From contig DAOMOK010000017.1 of the NCBI GenBank assembly GCA_035444285.1, forward strand, positions 1-64,000: a DNA stretch of 64,000 bases, given 5' to 3'. Below the pieces are notes generated by a model. That model made no database searches, was not told where the DNA came from, and saw only the letters and a list, made by a program, of their open reading frames with translations. Made by a program: the position numbers and the translations under genes. Every line of letters begins with the position of its first letter. Positions within the stretch are counted from its first letter, which is position 1. Positions 7,995-17,046 of the stretch are shown piece after piece. This DNA comes from CAADGU01 sp035444285 (GTDB lineage Bacteria; Chloroflexota; Anaerolineae; Promineifilales; Promineifilaceae).

Positions 7995-10252
7995 GGAGTT
8001 TCATCCGGGCGCAGCGGCAAAATGAAACGATTATCGGGCAAGACACCCTGGTCGGCGTGGGCGGGCAGCCGTTCGCCCGTTTCCAGCAGGTAGACGCCGA
8101 CGGCCAAACGGAAATCCTCACCGGGGACGGGCAGGCTGATTTTTTTGTCATCAGCTACCATCTCGCCCACATCCCATAGGCTGGTGGGGTATGCGCCCAT
8201 TTGGGGTTGCCCATCGGCCTGGGTGATGATCTGGCCCTGTTCATCGAGGATGTGAACGAATGTGGTGTAATCGGCCGTCAGGGGAGCCAACACCTGCCAG
8301 TAGAGGGTGATAGTTTGTGCTGCCGGATCATAATCGTAGCCGAGTAATTTGAGTTGGTCGCCGAATTGCACGGCCGTGACCACCTCCGGTTCCGCGTTAA
8401 ACGGCCGTGCCGGGGCAATTTTCACCACCTCCACCGCCAGCGGAATTTGCAGTACCCGGCCGGTGGCGCTGGTAGCCACCTGCCATTGGCCGGTCTCGTC
8501 CACCATGCCCACCTCTAACACGCCACGCGCCGGTAACGCCTGGACAACCGGCAATGACAAAGTGGCCGATACAACCTCTCCTTTGTCCCAGGTCAGCGGC
8601 GCTTCGGCCTGCCCCACGATCTGCCCATCTCGTCCGACCAGGCGCACTGTGGCCGTTTGCGGCACGGCCGTAGCCCGCAGCCCATAGCCATACACCGTCA
8701 CCGGCAGCCATTCGCCCGGTTTCACGGCGGTGGCCGTCTGCACCGCTTCTACCTGTAAACCACCGGCAAAGCGCATACAGGTGCGCGTCAGGTCGGGCGC
8801 GGGCTGGTAAATCTGGGGTCGGGGGAAAGCGGGCAAAATGATGAGCGGCACGGCCAGCACGGCCAGGGTGAACAAGGCGGCGGCGACAGCCGTGCCCAAC
8901 CAGCGCCGGTTCAGGCTGTACAGCCCCAACGCCAGCAGCGCGGCGATGGGCGCCGCCGCGGCAAAAGCCAGCCGCCCCTGGTAGCCCGTCCAGTTGACAG
9001 TCTGGGCATATTGCAGCAGCGAAGCATAAATGGCGGCCACACCGAGGGCGCAAAAAGCCAGCGCCACCCAATTGACCGGCAGGTGACGCCGCCAGAGCAG
9101 GTAGAGCAGGCCGGTGACGGCCGTGATCACCATCACCAGAATCAAACCATATACCCAGACCGGCCCTTTCACCGTCAACCAGCCAAACCAGAGCCAGTAT
9201 GACTGGAAATGCGTCACCAGGAATTCGCCTATGTCCGCCAGCCCAAAGGGGGCCGCGCGCGCAATGACGCTGCCTTTGGCCGCCAGCGTCACCTCCCACA
9301 ACAGCGGGTCGCCATACAACTGGAAATTGCGCCCATACCACCAGCCGGCTACCAGCAGCGGCAGCACCGCTACCAAAAGGAGTAAGATAAAAAAAGAGTT
9401 ATCAAGAGGGCCAGGAAAATCCGTTGCATTGTCATTCCGAACGAAGTCTGCGGAGTGAGGAATCTTTCTGGCCGTCGGCGTCAGGATTCCTCGTCGAAGA
9501 CTCCTCGGAATGACATGAGCGCCATACCGATGGCCGATGATGGCCAAAAAGGCCAGCGGCCAAAAGGCGAACAGGGCAAATTTGGTCAGAAAGCCGAGTC
9601 CAAGCAGCAGGCCGAGTACGGCCGTGTCCCCCATTCGCCCCGCCTGCACCACCCGAATACAGAGGTAAACGATGGCCGCGCCCAGAAAAGTAGTGGGCAC
9701 ATCGTTGTTGAAACTGGCGGTGATGTGAATCCACTGCGGATTAAAGGCCAGCAGCGCCGCCGCCCACAGCCCCAGCCGCCCATCGCCGGGCATCACCTGG
9801 CGACCCAACCGGTAGGCCAGCCAGACCGTGCCCAGGCCAAAGAGTACATCCAGCCAGCGCAGGAACTGAAAGACCTGGTAGACGCCACGTTGCGGCGGCC
9901 ATTCTTCGGGGCGGTGCAGGTAGGCGTGCTGACGGCCGTCATCGTCCGGGTCAAAGGAAAAGCAACTGTTGGCGGGTAAATTGTCGGCCGGGTCTTGTTC
10001 GATCCAGCCGGTCAGCGCCGCGCCCAGCAGGTATAAACCGGGCGGTTGGTGCGCTTCCAGCGTCTCATTTTCTTCATACACCGGTCGTATCACCGGTAGT
10101 TTGCCGGTTAAAACAATGTGCTGTAGATAACGAAAATGTTCGCTTTCGTCCGGCGTCTCCGCCAGGGGCGTGACCACGCTGTAAACCATCGCCAGCCCAA
10201 AATAGAGACCCATGATCAGCCAGAGCCAGCGACGCAACTCTCGCTCACTCAT
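7991..10252 (-). CDS. GT-C membrane glycosyltransferase-like protein
   Basis: I chose the ATG at 10252 (753 aa), which overlaps the YfhO stop codon by 8 bp; in-frame ATGs at 10270 and 10291 exist but lie in a dispersed repeat. The first helix is followed by VVTPLAETPDESEHFRYL, a GT-C-type acidic loop. Some 11 hydrophobic segments extend to about residue 500, and the C-terminal ~250 residues form a soluble beta-rich region that resembles that of the next gene. About 28 residues near position 255 (VIPRSLRRGILTPTARKIP...) are encoded by an inserted hairpin element at 9431-9514 that keeps the reading frame. Sugar donor and acceptor cannot be read from the sequence. Confidence 0.75.
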   Translation of the reverse strand: MSERELRRWLWLIMGLYFGLAMVYSVVTPLAETPDESEHFRYLQHIVLTGKLPVIRPVYEENETLEAHQPPGLYLLGAALTGWIEQDPADNLPANSCFSFDPDDDGRQHAYLHRPEEWPPQRGVYQVFQFLRWLDVLFGLGTVWLAYRLGRQVMPGDGRLGLWAAALLAFNPQWIHITASFNNDVPTTFLGAAIVYLCIRVVQAGRMGDTAVLGLLLGLGFLTKFALFAFWPLAFLAIIGHRYGAHVIPRSLRRGILTPTARKIPHSADFVRNDNATDFPGPLDNSFFILLLLVAVLPLLVAGWWYGRNFQLYGDPLLWEVTLAAKGSVIARAAPFGLADIGEFLVTHFQSYWLWFGWLTVKGPVWVYGLILVMVITAVTGLLYLLWRRHLPVNWVALAFCALGVAAIYASLLQYAQTVNWTGYQGRLAFAAAAPIAALLALGLYSLNRRWLGTAVAAALFTLAVLAVPLIILPAFPRPQIYQPAPDLTRTCMRFAGGLQVEAVQTATAVKPGEWLPVTVYGYGLRATAVPQTATVRLVGRDGQIVGQAEAPLTWDKGEVVSATLSLPVVQALPARGVLEVGMVDETGQWQVATSATGRVLQIPLAVEVVKIAPARPFNAEPEVVTAVQFGDQLKLLGYDYDPAAQTITLYWQVLAPLTADYTTFVHILDEQGQIITQADGQPQMGAYPTSLWDVGEMVADDKKISLPVPGEDFRLAVGVYLLETGERLPAHADQGVLPDNRFILPLRPDETP
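9431..9514. mobile_element. MITE-like hairpin inserted in frame in a coding sequence
   Basis: An 84-bp imperfect palindrome with outer arms GTCATTCCGA / TCGGAATGAC and inner arms GAGGAATC / GATTCCTC. It codes for a charged, Arg-rich loop foreign to the surrounding membrane protein. Its length is 84 bp, a multiple of three, and it contains no stop in the host frame. Confidence 0.65.
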
Positions 10253-13106
10253 CTCTTTTATCCGCGTCATCTGCGTGAATCTGTGTCCCATTTTCCCGCC
10301 CGGCGCGCCGCTGCCAAAAAGCGTAGCCCAACCCGCACAGGCACAGGCTCAGCGTCAGCAGGCTGACGGCCGTGCCTACCATGAAATCCATTGGCCGGTA
10401 GAAGAAAGTAACGGTATGCGTTCCGGCAGGTACATAGATGGCGCGGAGGAGGGAGTTGGCGCGGTACACGGCCGTATGGTCTCCATCCACCGTCGCCCGC
10501 CAGCCCGGATACCAGGTGTCTGATAGCACCAAAAAGGCGGGTGATTGTGTGGTGACTTCAATCTCCACCCGGTTCAGTTCATACGAACGAATGGTGGCTT
10601 GCGCCGGGACGGCCACGGCCGTGCCCAAATCCGGCGGCGCTGGCTGCCCCTCTAGCTCAATGAACACTACCTCTTGTAGCCGCATCATGTTTTGGGCCAG
10701 CGCCGCCAGCGCCTCTGTTTCATCGGCCACAATCTGCGCTTCGGGGGCCACAAAAACGCGCGGCTGGTAGCCCTCGTTGAGGTAAACCCGGGTCATCCCT
10801 TCCTCATAGGTCAATTCCGGGCGTGGTAAGAAGTAGGCGGCAAAAGCCGCCGCGCCGACTTCGTTCATGCCCGCCAAAACCTCACCGTTCTGCCCTGCAT
10901 ACTCCAGGCGAAAGCGAAAGTCACGTCCCCACACGGAAGGGAATGGCTCAAAGTAAAACGACTGCCAGCCGCCATCTGGTATGTCGGCGGTATTGACCGC
11001 GGCGTGGGCAAACTCGTACAGCCCATTTTCAGACAAAATGCGGGCTATGACCTGGCCTTCAGCTTGCGCCGATAGTTGCAATGGGATGTCCAGCCGCTGC
11101 AACCCGGCATGGTTCATGGTAAAGCTCTGTTCCAGCGGCAGCGCCGACCAGCCCGCTACCGTTGCTTGGGCCGCGTCTACGGTTGGCGTGGCTGCCCAAT
11201 AATCATTCTTGGTGGTGATATATTTGACGTTGAGCAAATCCAGAATGGGCGAATCCAGCGCATCCAGGGGCATAATTACCCGGCCGAAACGCACGGTACT
11301 GGTGCCTTCGGCCAGTTCCAGCAGGTTAGAAATCCGCTGTAAGACGCCCGGCTCATAGCCGCTGAGGTTCGGAATCTTCATCAGCAGCGAGGTGTTGGGG
11401 GTGAAGGATAATCCTTCGGCAGGGGTGACAATGCGGTATGGTTCGGGGTCTTGTTTCAGGAATGAGGCCACGGCCGTGTCCGGGTACAGGTCATGCACGT
11501 CGCCAATGGTGTTGTAATCATGGCTAAAGAGAAACAGGTCGGCCACAATCCAGGCAAAGGCCAGCAGGCCAAACCAATGGGGGCTTAACCAACCACGCAG
11601 CCGCGCCGCTACCAGCGCCAGCGACCCCACCAGGAAAAAGAGAAACCAGGCCAGTTGCGGCTGAAGATAGACCCAGGTACGGCCGACATCAGCCCGGTAA
11701 TAAAACAGATACACGGCCGTGACCGCCGCCATCAACCCGGCTATCAGTAACGAAGCCCGCCACAGCGCGCGCGGCCGTTTCAGCGTGGGCTGCATCAGCC
11801 CGTCAAGGGCCAGCGCCGCCAGCGCCGCCAGGCAAAACCCCACCAGAAAGGCCGCCCGGCTGGGCTGGATGCCGTTAAATACCGGCAGCAAATAAAGCGG
11901 GAAATAAGCCGGCGACCCCAACGCCCACAGCAGTGTGAGGCCGCCCCAGGCTGAAAAAAAGAGGCTGTAAAAGTCACGGCGCAGCAGCAAGACCAGGCCG
12001 CTGAGCAGTAAAACCAGGATGCTGCTGTAAAAGATGGTTTCGGCAAAGTTGCTGTTGGCCGGCCCCCACCAGTTTTGGTGAGCGGTGTTCCCAAAAAAGT
12101 TGGGCACGAAAAAAACAGCGCCCCTGTTGAAAAGCCCCTGGCTGATTGATTCGCTCAGACTCAGGGCTTTGCGGTGAGATTGGCTGAGGTAATGCAGGGC
12201 AGGCAAGACCTGTATCAGGCTCAGGCCAATGCCCACAGCCAGGGTAAGGAGGACGGCCGTGACCGATCTCCCCAACCTCTGGCCCGCCGCCCCGCCTTGC
12301 CGCCGCAGCCAGCGCCAGCCGTCTGGCAGGATGGACAGGCGAAAAACCATATATACCACCACCGTCAGGCTGCCATATAACGTCCAACTCCAATGCCCGC
12401 CCAACCAGGGAATGGCAAAGGCGATGCCGAGGAGGAGAATGTTGGTAATCGGTAATCGGTAATCGGTAATCCGTGATGCGTGATGCGTGATGCGTGATGC
12501 GTGGTTGGACTTCGGACTCCGGGCTTCCAAATTTTGCGCCAGGCGTTCTACCAGGTAGAGCTGCAAGGGCAGCCAGATGATGGCGGCGTGAACGACCTGC
12601 CATTCCAGCCAGCCCACCATCAAGCCGTTAAACATGAAAGCCGCCGCGCCGGCCAGGGCCGCCAGCCGCCGCAGTTGAATACGGCGCAGGTAAAGGAACA
12701 TGAACCACAGACCGAGGATGAGTTGGGCGGCGATGGTCAGGTCAACGGCCGTGACCGGCGCAAATAGATAATAAAAAACAGAAAGCGGGTAAAACAGACC
12801 GGCCTGGGTATTGTAGGTGAAGGGATAGCCGGTAAACACATAAGGATTCCACAGCGGCAGCGTACCGGCGCGCACCGTCTCGGCCATAAAGGCTTTCACC
12901 GGGTAAATATAGTTAACCACATCGGTCAACATGATGTTATGCACCACAACCGGTTGGTTGGGCTGCTGCCAGGGCGCCCAAGACTGCACCACAATATCCA
13001 GCGGCAGCAGCACCCTGCCCGGTAAGAAGGCTTCTCCCACCCACAGCGCCGCCAAAAGCAGCAGCGTGACGGCTACCAATCCACTTAAGAATCTTTCTCT
13101 TTTCAC
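10245..13106 (-). CDS. YfhO-family polytopic membrane protein
   Basis: The frame is open from 13220, but the first ~38 codons there derive from a CCACTTGCCACCTG repeat and lack an ATG. I placed the start at GTG 13106 (VKRERFLSGLVAV), giving about 953 aa, with low certainty. The protein has a first helix, a large loop containing LPLDIVVQSWAPWQ and FTGYPFTYNTQAGLFYPL, some 12 further helices, and a C-terminal extracytoplasmic region ending in two helices. This is the pattern of YfhO proteins, which act in polymer glycosylation in Gram-positive bacteria. Residues coded at 12443-12540 are a repeat insertion (ITHHASRITDYRLPIT). The last ~14 codons come from a dispersed ACGCAGATGACGCGGAT-type repeat. 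Confidence 0.8.
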   Translation of the reverse strand: MKRERFLSGLVAVTLLLLAALWVGEAFLPGRVLLPLDIVVQSWAPWQQPNQPVVVHNIMLTDVVNYIYPVKAFMAETVRAGTLPLWNPYVFTGYPFTYNTQAGLFYPLSVFYYLFAPVTAVDLTIAAQLILGLWFMFLYLRRIQLRRLAALAGAAAFMFNGLMVGWLEWQVVHAAIIWLPLQLYLVERLAQNLEARSPKSNHASRITHHASRITDYRLPITNILLLGIAFAIPWLGGHWSWTLYGSLTVVVYMVFRLSILPDGWRWLRRQGGAAGQRLGRSVTAVLLTLAVGIGLSLIQVLPALHYLSQSHRKALSLSESISQGLFNRGAVFFVPNFFGNTAHQNWWGPANSNFAETIFYSSILVLLLSGLVLLLRRDFYSLFFSAWGGLTLLWALGSPAYFPLYLLPVFNGIQPSRAAFLVGFCLAALAALALDGLMQPTLKRPRALWRASLLIAGLMAAVTAVYLFYYRADVGRTWVYLQPQLAWFLFFLVGSLALVAARLRGWLSPHWFGLLAFAWIVADLFLFSHDYNTIGDVHDLYPDTAVASFLKQDPEPYRIVTPAEGLSFTPNTSLLMKIPNLSGYEPGVLQRISNLLELAEGTSTVRFGRVIMPLDALDSPILDLLNVKYITTKNDYWAATPTVDAAQATVAGWSALPLEQSFTMNHAGLQRLDIPLQLSAQAEGQVIARILSENGLYEFAHAAVNTADIPDGGWQSFYFEPFPSVWGRDFRFRLEYAGQNGEVLAGMNEVGAAAFAAYFLPRPELTYEEGMTRVYLNEGYQPRVFVAPEAQIVADETEALAALAQNMMRLQEVVFIELEGQPAPPDLGTAVAVPAQATIRSYELNRVEIEVTTQSPAFLVLSDTWYPGWRATVDGDHTAVYRANSLLRAIYVPAGTHTVTFFYRPMDFMVGTAVSLLTLSLCLCGLGYAFWQRRAGRENGTQIHADDADKRDE
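12443..12503. repeat. 7-bp-period repeat (GGTAATC / GTGATGC) inside the YfhO gene
   Basis: Three or more ggtaatc units run into five tgatgcg units. The array is read through in frame by the minus-strand YfhO gene as THHASRITDYRLPIT. The same units occur between genes at 21253, 24597 and 40935. Confidence 0.75.
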
Positions 13107-13195
13107 AAGCCGGGGAAAATAACCTAAACGCTTCCAGTTGCCAAACGGCCGTACCACCAAGCCGCACGGCTTCAATAATCCTGCTGCTCTTTCAA

Positions 13196-13238
13196 ACACT
13201 TGCCACCTGCTACTTGCCACTTGCCACCTGCCACTTTA
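13196..13238. repeat. 7-bp-period repeat (ccacctgctacttgccacttg)
   Basis: Alternating cacttgc and cacctgc heptamers lie between the divergent YfhO and kinase genes. One unit supplies the likely -35 element of the kinase promoter. Confidence 0.7.
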
Positions 13239-13242
13239 CAAT
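13214..13242 (+). promoter_or_regulatory. Sigma-70-type promoter for the Ser/Thr kinase; leaderless start
   Basis: TTGCCA (13214-13219), a 17-bp spacer and TACAAT (13237-13242) form a good vegetative promoter. Only 6 nt separate the -10 from the ATG at 13249 and no Shine-Dalgarno sequence is present, so transcription should begin at or next to the start codon. Confidence 0.6.
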
Positions 13243-13248
13243 CTCGCT

Positions 13249-14433
13249 ATGAGTGATGAAGCAATTGTGTTAAACGGCCGTTACCAACTCCTGGAGCGTG
13301 TGGGCAGCGGCGGCATGGCGGTGGTGTATAAGGCGCAAGATTTGGCCTTGGGGCGTATTGTGGCCATTAAAATGCTGCAAGAGAGCCTGACCAGCGACGA
13401 AGGCTTTTTGCGCCGCTTCCAGCGCGAGGCGCACGCCGCCGCCAACCTGACCCATCCCAACATCGTCACCGTGCATGACATTGGTCAGGACGGCCATCGC
13501 TATTACATTGTGATGGAGTATGTAGACGGCCGTACCCTGAAACAACTCATTCGCCAGTATGCGGCGGACGGCCGTTTGATGCCTGTCAACCGTGTGCTAG
13601 ACCTGACCGTGCAAATTTGCAACGGCGTGGGCTATGCCCACCGCGCCAATCTGGTTCACTGCGATGTCAAACCGCAAAATATCTTGGTGACGCGAGACGA
13701 GCAGGTGAAAGTGGCCGATTTTGGCATCGCCCGCGCCATGAGCCAGGCCACGCAGCAGCTCACCACCGACCAGGTGTGGGGCACGCCGCAATACTTTTCG
13801 CCGGAACAGGCCGCCGGGGAAATACCGACGCCTGCTTCCGACGTGTATGCCATTGGCATCCTCATGTTTGAGATGCTCACCGGGCGGCTGCCTTTCCAGG
13901 CAGAGTCCCACACGGCGCTGGCGCTGAAACACATTCAAGAGCCGCCGCCAGCCGTCACCGTGTATAACCCAACTGTGCCCCGGCAGCTTGAGCAGATTAT
14001 CAACAAACTGCTGGCCAAAGAACCGGCGGGTCGTTACCGCACCGCCGGTCAGTTGGGGCGTATCCTCAGCACGTACAAGGATCGCAGCCAGGCCGAGACG
14101 GGCACGGTTTATCCTGCGCCGCTGGTAGCAGCGGCCCACCAGACGCCGCCGGGCACACTGCCGCCCACGGCCGTTTCACCAGGCCCAACGCCCGCCGCCT
14201 CCCCAGCCAACGTGCCCATTGCTGAACAAAAAACGCAAATCTACTATCACGCCGCCGATGGCGATGAATCGCCTACCCAGTCTACCCCGGCGCAGCGTGT
14301 CATTCGCATTCCAGTTGCCGATGCCGCGCCGGGCAATGACTGGACGGCCATCGCCCTGGGCGTCATCGCTCTTATTGCCCTGCTCGGTCTGATTCCGCTC
14401 TGGTTGATGGTGTACCTGGCCTGGACGGGGTGA
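13249..14433 (+). CDS. Membrane-anchored eukaryotic-type Ser/Thr protein kinase
   Basis: A 394-aa protein. The kinase domain spans about residues 8-270: glycine loop GSGGMAVVYKA, VAIKM with the ATP-binding Lys, catalytic loop HCDVKPQNIL (the family usually has HRD; here Cys replaces Arg), DFGIARA, and the SPEQAAG activation-segment end. A Pro/Thr-rich linker follows. One C-terminal helix (about 365-388) would anchor it with only a few residues outside, so no extracellular PASTA sensor is present. HCD instead of HRD removes the Arg that senses activation-loop phosphorylation, so activity may be constitutive (inference). The gene is divergent from the YfhO operon and probably translated from a leaderless mRNA. 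Confidence 0.9.
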   Translation: MSDEAIVLNGRYQLLERVGSGGMAVVYKAQDLALGRIVAIKMLQESLTSDEGFLRRFQREAHAAANLTHPNIVTVHDIGQDGHRYYIVMEYVDGRTLKQLIRQYAADGRLMPVNRVLDLTVQICNGVGYAHRANLVHCDVKPQNILVTRDEQVKVADFGIARAMSQATQQLTTDQVWGTPQYFSPEQAAGEIPTPASDVYAIGILMFEMLTGRLPFQAESHTALALKHIQEPPPAVTVYNPTVPRQLEQIINKLLAKEPAGRYRTAGQLGRILSTYKDRSQAETGTVYPAPLVAAAHQTPPGTLPPTAVSPGPTPAASPANVPIAEQKTQIYYHAADGDESPTQSTPAQRVIRIPVADAAPGNDWTAIALGVIALIALLGLIPLWLMVYLAWTG

Positions 14434-14510
14434 GGGGGTGAGCAGGTAAGGGGGTGAGGGGGTGAATTTTTGCTTTTCGCGTTTTTGCCGGGTAAACAGG
14501 GAGTTTTGCC

Positions 14511-16991
14511 ATGAAGTGTTGGGTTTGGCTGTTGGTTTTTCTGGTTGTGCTGCTGCCGGGGCGGCAGGAGATGGCCGACGGCCGTATCCTGCTGACTGAG
14601 GTCTATTACTTCACGCCGGGGGAGGATGTGCAGCAGGAGTGGGTGGAGATTGCCAATGTGGGCACGGCCGTTTACCCCTTGACCGGCGTGACGCTCACCG
14701 ACGAGGAGCAGGCCGGGGGGCGGGAAGGGGCGGTGCAATTCCCCGATGACGCCGTTTTATTGCCGGGTGAGGTGGTGGTAGCGCAAACGGCCGTTGCTTT
14801 TCGCGCCCTCTTTGGTTTTGACCCCGATTATGAACTGGTGGACAGCGATACGGCCGTGCCAGACATGCTGCCCAACCCCAACCGGGCCGCCGGCCCTTTT
14901 GTGTTGAATAATGACGGCGACGAGGTGATATTGCTGGCGGCGGACGGCCGTTTGCTGGATGCAGTGAGTTATGGCGACAGCCCGGTTATACTCAATCCGG
15001 CTGTTCCCGGCGTTTATCCCGGCCAAAGTCTGGCCCGCGTTCCTGCCTTTTGTGACAGCGACACCGCCGCCGACTGGCAGCCCCAAACCAGCCCCACGCC
15101 CGCCCAGATTCACACAAACGGCGACTGTGCGGCGGCCAATATCGCCGCCAATGCAGCAGCCAGTTCCCTGCCCACCCCCCCCGCAAATGATCTGCCGCCC
15201 ATTGGAACCATTCAGGGCAGCGGTTCCGTTTCGCCGTTTTTTAACGAAGTGGTTGCATTTCGCGGCGTGGTCACGGGGCTGTATGAAGATCGCAATACGG
15301 CGGGGATCACTTATTACACCCTGTTTGTACAAGACCGCCCCGGCGACGAAGACGGCGACCCGACTGCATCGGATGGCATCGCTGTGTTTTTGGGGCAGCA
15401 ACGGCCGTCTGCCCAAATGGGCGATCAGGTGCTTATCAACGGTCGGGTGACGGAGTTTTTTGGATTGACCGAGATTGATGATAACGGTCTACGACTGACG
15501 GTGGAGGCTACCGGGCTGCCACTGCCCGAACCGGTCATCATCTATCCCCCGGCCGATAATGCGGTGCAGGTGGTCTATTTTGAGCCGCTAGAAGGGATGC
15601 GGGTGGCCTTTGCCGGGCAAACGCAGGTGGTGGGGGCTACTTTTAGCGGGTGCAGTTTTGCGGTGATGGACACGGCCGTTGCCAATCTGCCCATCATCCG
15701 CCAGCAATTCACTGACCCAATCGGGCAAATTGTGCCCATCTTGCACACCAGCGATGTGGACTGTGGCGATTTTCCTCATGTCAAAAGGGGCGACCGCGTA
15801 GCCGGATTGGTCGGGCCGCTCATCTACCATTTTGACCAGTTTAAGCTGGTGCAGCAGGAAACGGGGGCGTTGCGGGTCACGGCCGTACCCTATTCGCCTT
15901 TACCCGTGCCGCCCACCCTGGCCGATAGCCAGATCAGCATCGCCCTCTTCAACCTGGAAAACCACTTCGACACTTTTGACGACACCGGCCTGGACGAAGA
16001 GCCAAAACCAACCCCGGCCGAGATTGCCCACAAAGAAGCCAAAATTGCCCGGCAGATCAGCGAGTTTCTGGGCTGTCCCACCCTGTTGGGGGTGCAAGAA
16101 GTGGAAAATGAGGCGCTGCTGCTGTCGCTGGCGCAGGCATTGGCTGAACCGTGCGGGTTTGTGTATGAGGTGACACACCGCGAAAGCGCCGATGCGCGGG
16201 GCATTGATGTGGCCTTGTTGAGCGATCCCCGGCTGGTGGTGGTGCAATACGCCGCGTTGCGGCAGACCTGCACGCCGTTGGATACGGGCATTGCAGATGC
16301 CACCGCCGGTTGCCCGGCGGGACAGCAGCCGCTCTTTTCCCGCCCTCCAATCGAGGTAGGGTTGACGGTCGGGGGACGGCCGTACACCATTTTTGTGAAC
16401 CATTTCAAGAGCAAACGAGGCGGCGAATTAGAGACCAAACCACAACGACTGGCCCAGGCAGAACACCTCAATAATCTGGTAGCGCCTCTGCTGGCGGCTG
16501 ACCCGGCAGCGCGGGTAGTAGTTATGGGGGACTTTAACGATTATGAATTGTCGCCGACGCTGCTGGCGCTGACGGCGGACGGCCGTCTCACCAATGCCCT
16601 GTCTGCCATCCCCTTAGCCGAACGGTACAGCTTCGTCTTCAGCGGCGCGGCGCAGTTGATAGATGGCATCTTGCTTTCGCCCGCGCTTCTGGCGCAGATG
16701 GCTCATGCTTCTATCCAACATCTAAATGCCGATTACCCGGATGTGCTGGCGGCGGACACGGCTGTGCCCTACCAGGCCACCGACCACGATCTGGCCTATG
16801 TGGTCCTCAATCTGGAGGAGTTACCACCCGCGCCCACGCCCCCGGCAGAAGCTCCTGTTCCTGACCCGACCAGCGCCGCTACCAGCGCCGCCATCGGCGC
16901 CGCCACCGGCAGCCGTTGGCTCTGGGTGGCGGGTGTAGGATTGGTGGTGATAGTGGGTGTGACGGCCGTGTGGTTTGTGCGCCGCTCGTGA
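14511..16991 (+). CDS. Surface-anchored lamin-tail / endonuclease-exonuclease-phosphatase nuclease
   Basis: An 826-aa protein. A signal peptide (WVWLLVFLVVLLPG) leads into a lamin-tail domain (about 25-150: ILLTEVYYFTPGEDVQQEWVEIAN...). Next is an OB-fold-like region (about 225-460), then an EEP nuclease domain (about 480-770) with LFNLENHFD, GVQEVENEALL, VNHFKSKRG, VVMGDFNDYE and TDHDLAYVVL, covering the metal-binding and catalytic positions of ExeM/NucH-type extracellular DNases. A Pro/Ala linker and one helix (about 800-820) with terminal RRS anchor it to the membrane. The likely role is degradation of extracellular DNA for nutrient or phosphate supply or for biofilm turnover (family inference). 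It begins about 75 bp after the kinase gene. Confidence 0.85.
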   Translation: MKCWVWLLVFLVVLLPGRQEMADGRILLTEVYYFTPGEDVQQEWVEIANVGTAVYPLTGVTLTDEEQAGGREGAVQFPDDAVLLPGEVVVAQTAVAFRALFGFDPDYELVDSDTAVPDMLPNPNRAAGPFVLNNDGDEVILLAADGRLLDAVSYGDSPVILNPAVPGVYPGQSLARVPAFCDSDTAADWQPQTSPTPAQIHTNGDCAAANIAANAAASSLPTPPANDLPPIGTIQGSGSVSPFFNEVVAFRGVVTGLYEDRNTAGITYYTLFVQDRPGDEDGDPTASDGIAVFLGQQRPSAQMGDQVLINGRVTEFFGLTEIDDNGLRLTVEATGLPLPEPVIIYPPADNAVQVVYFEPLEGMRVAFAGQTQVVGATFSGCSFAVMDTAVANLPIIRQQFTDPIGQIVPILHTSDVDCGDFPHVKRGDRVAGLVGPLIYHFDQFKLVQQETGALRVTAVPYSPLPVPPTLADSQISIALFNLENHFDTFDDTGLDEEPKPTPAEIAHKEAKIARQISEFLGCPTLLGVQEVENEALLLSLAQALAEPCGFVYEVTHRESADARGIDVALLSDPRLVVVQYAALRQTCTPLDTGIADATAGCPAGQQPLFSRPPIEVGLTVGGRPYTIFVNHFKSKRGGELETKPQRLAQAEHLNNLVAPLLAADPAARVVVMGDFNDYELSPTLLALTADGRLTNALSAIPLAERYSFVFSGAAQLIDGILLSPALLAQMAHASIQHLNADYPDVLAADTAVPYQATDHDLAYVVLNLEELPPAPTPPAEAPVPDPTSAATSAAIGAATGSRWLWVAGVGLVVIVGVTAVWFVRRS

Positions 16992-17011
16992 ACCTTTTCA
17001 CGACCTGCCTA

Positions 17012-17040
17012 TTGCTTCTCCACCCACTGCCCCGTAGAAT
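17012..17040 (+). promoter_or_regulatory. Promoter of the pseudo-receiver/IS200-like fusion gene; leaderless start
   Basis: TTGCTT (17012-17017), a 17-bp spacer and TAGAAT (17035-17040). The ATG at 17047 is 6 nt past the -10, and there is no Shine-Dalgarno sequence. Confidence 0.55.
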
Positions 17041-17046
17041 GTGCCC

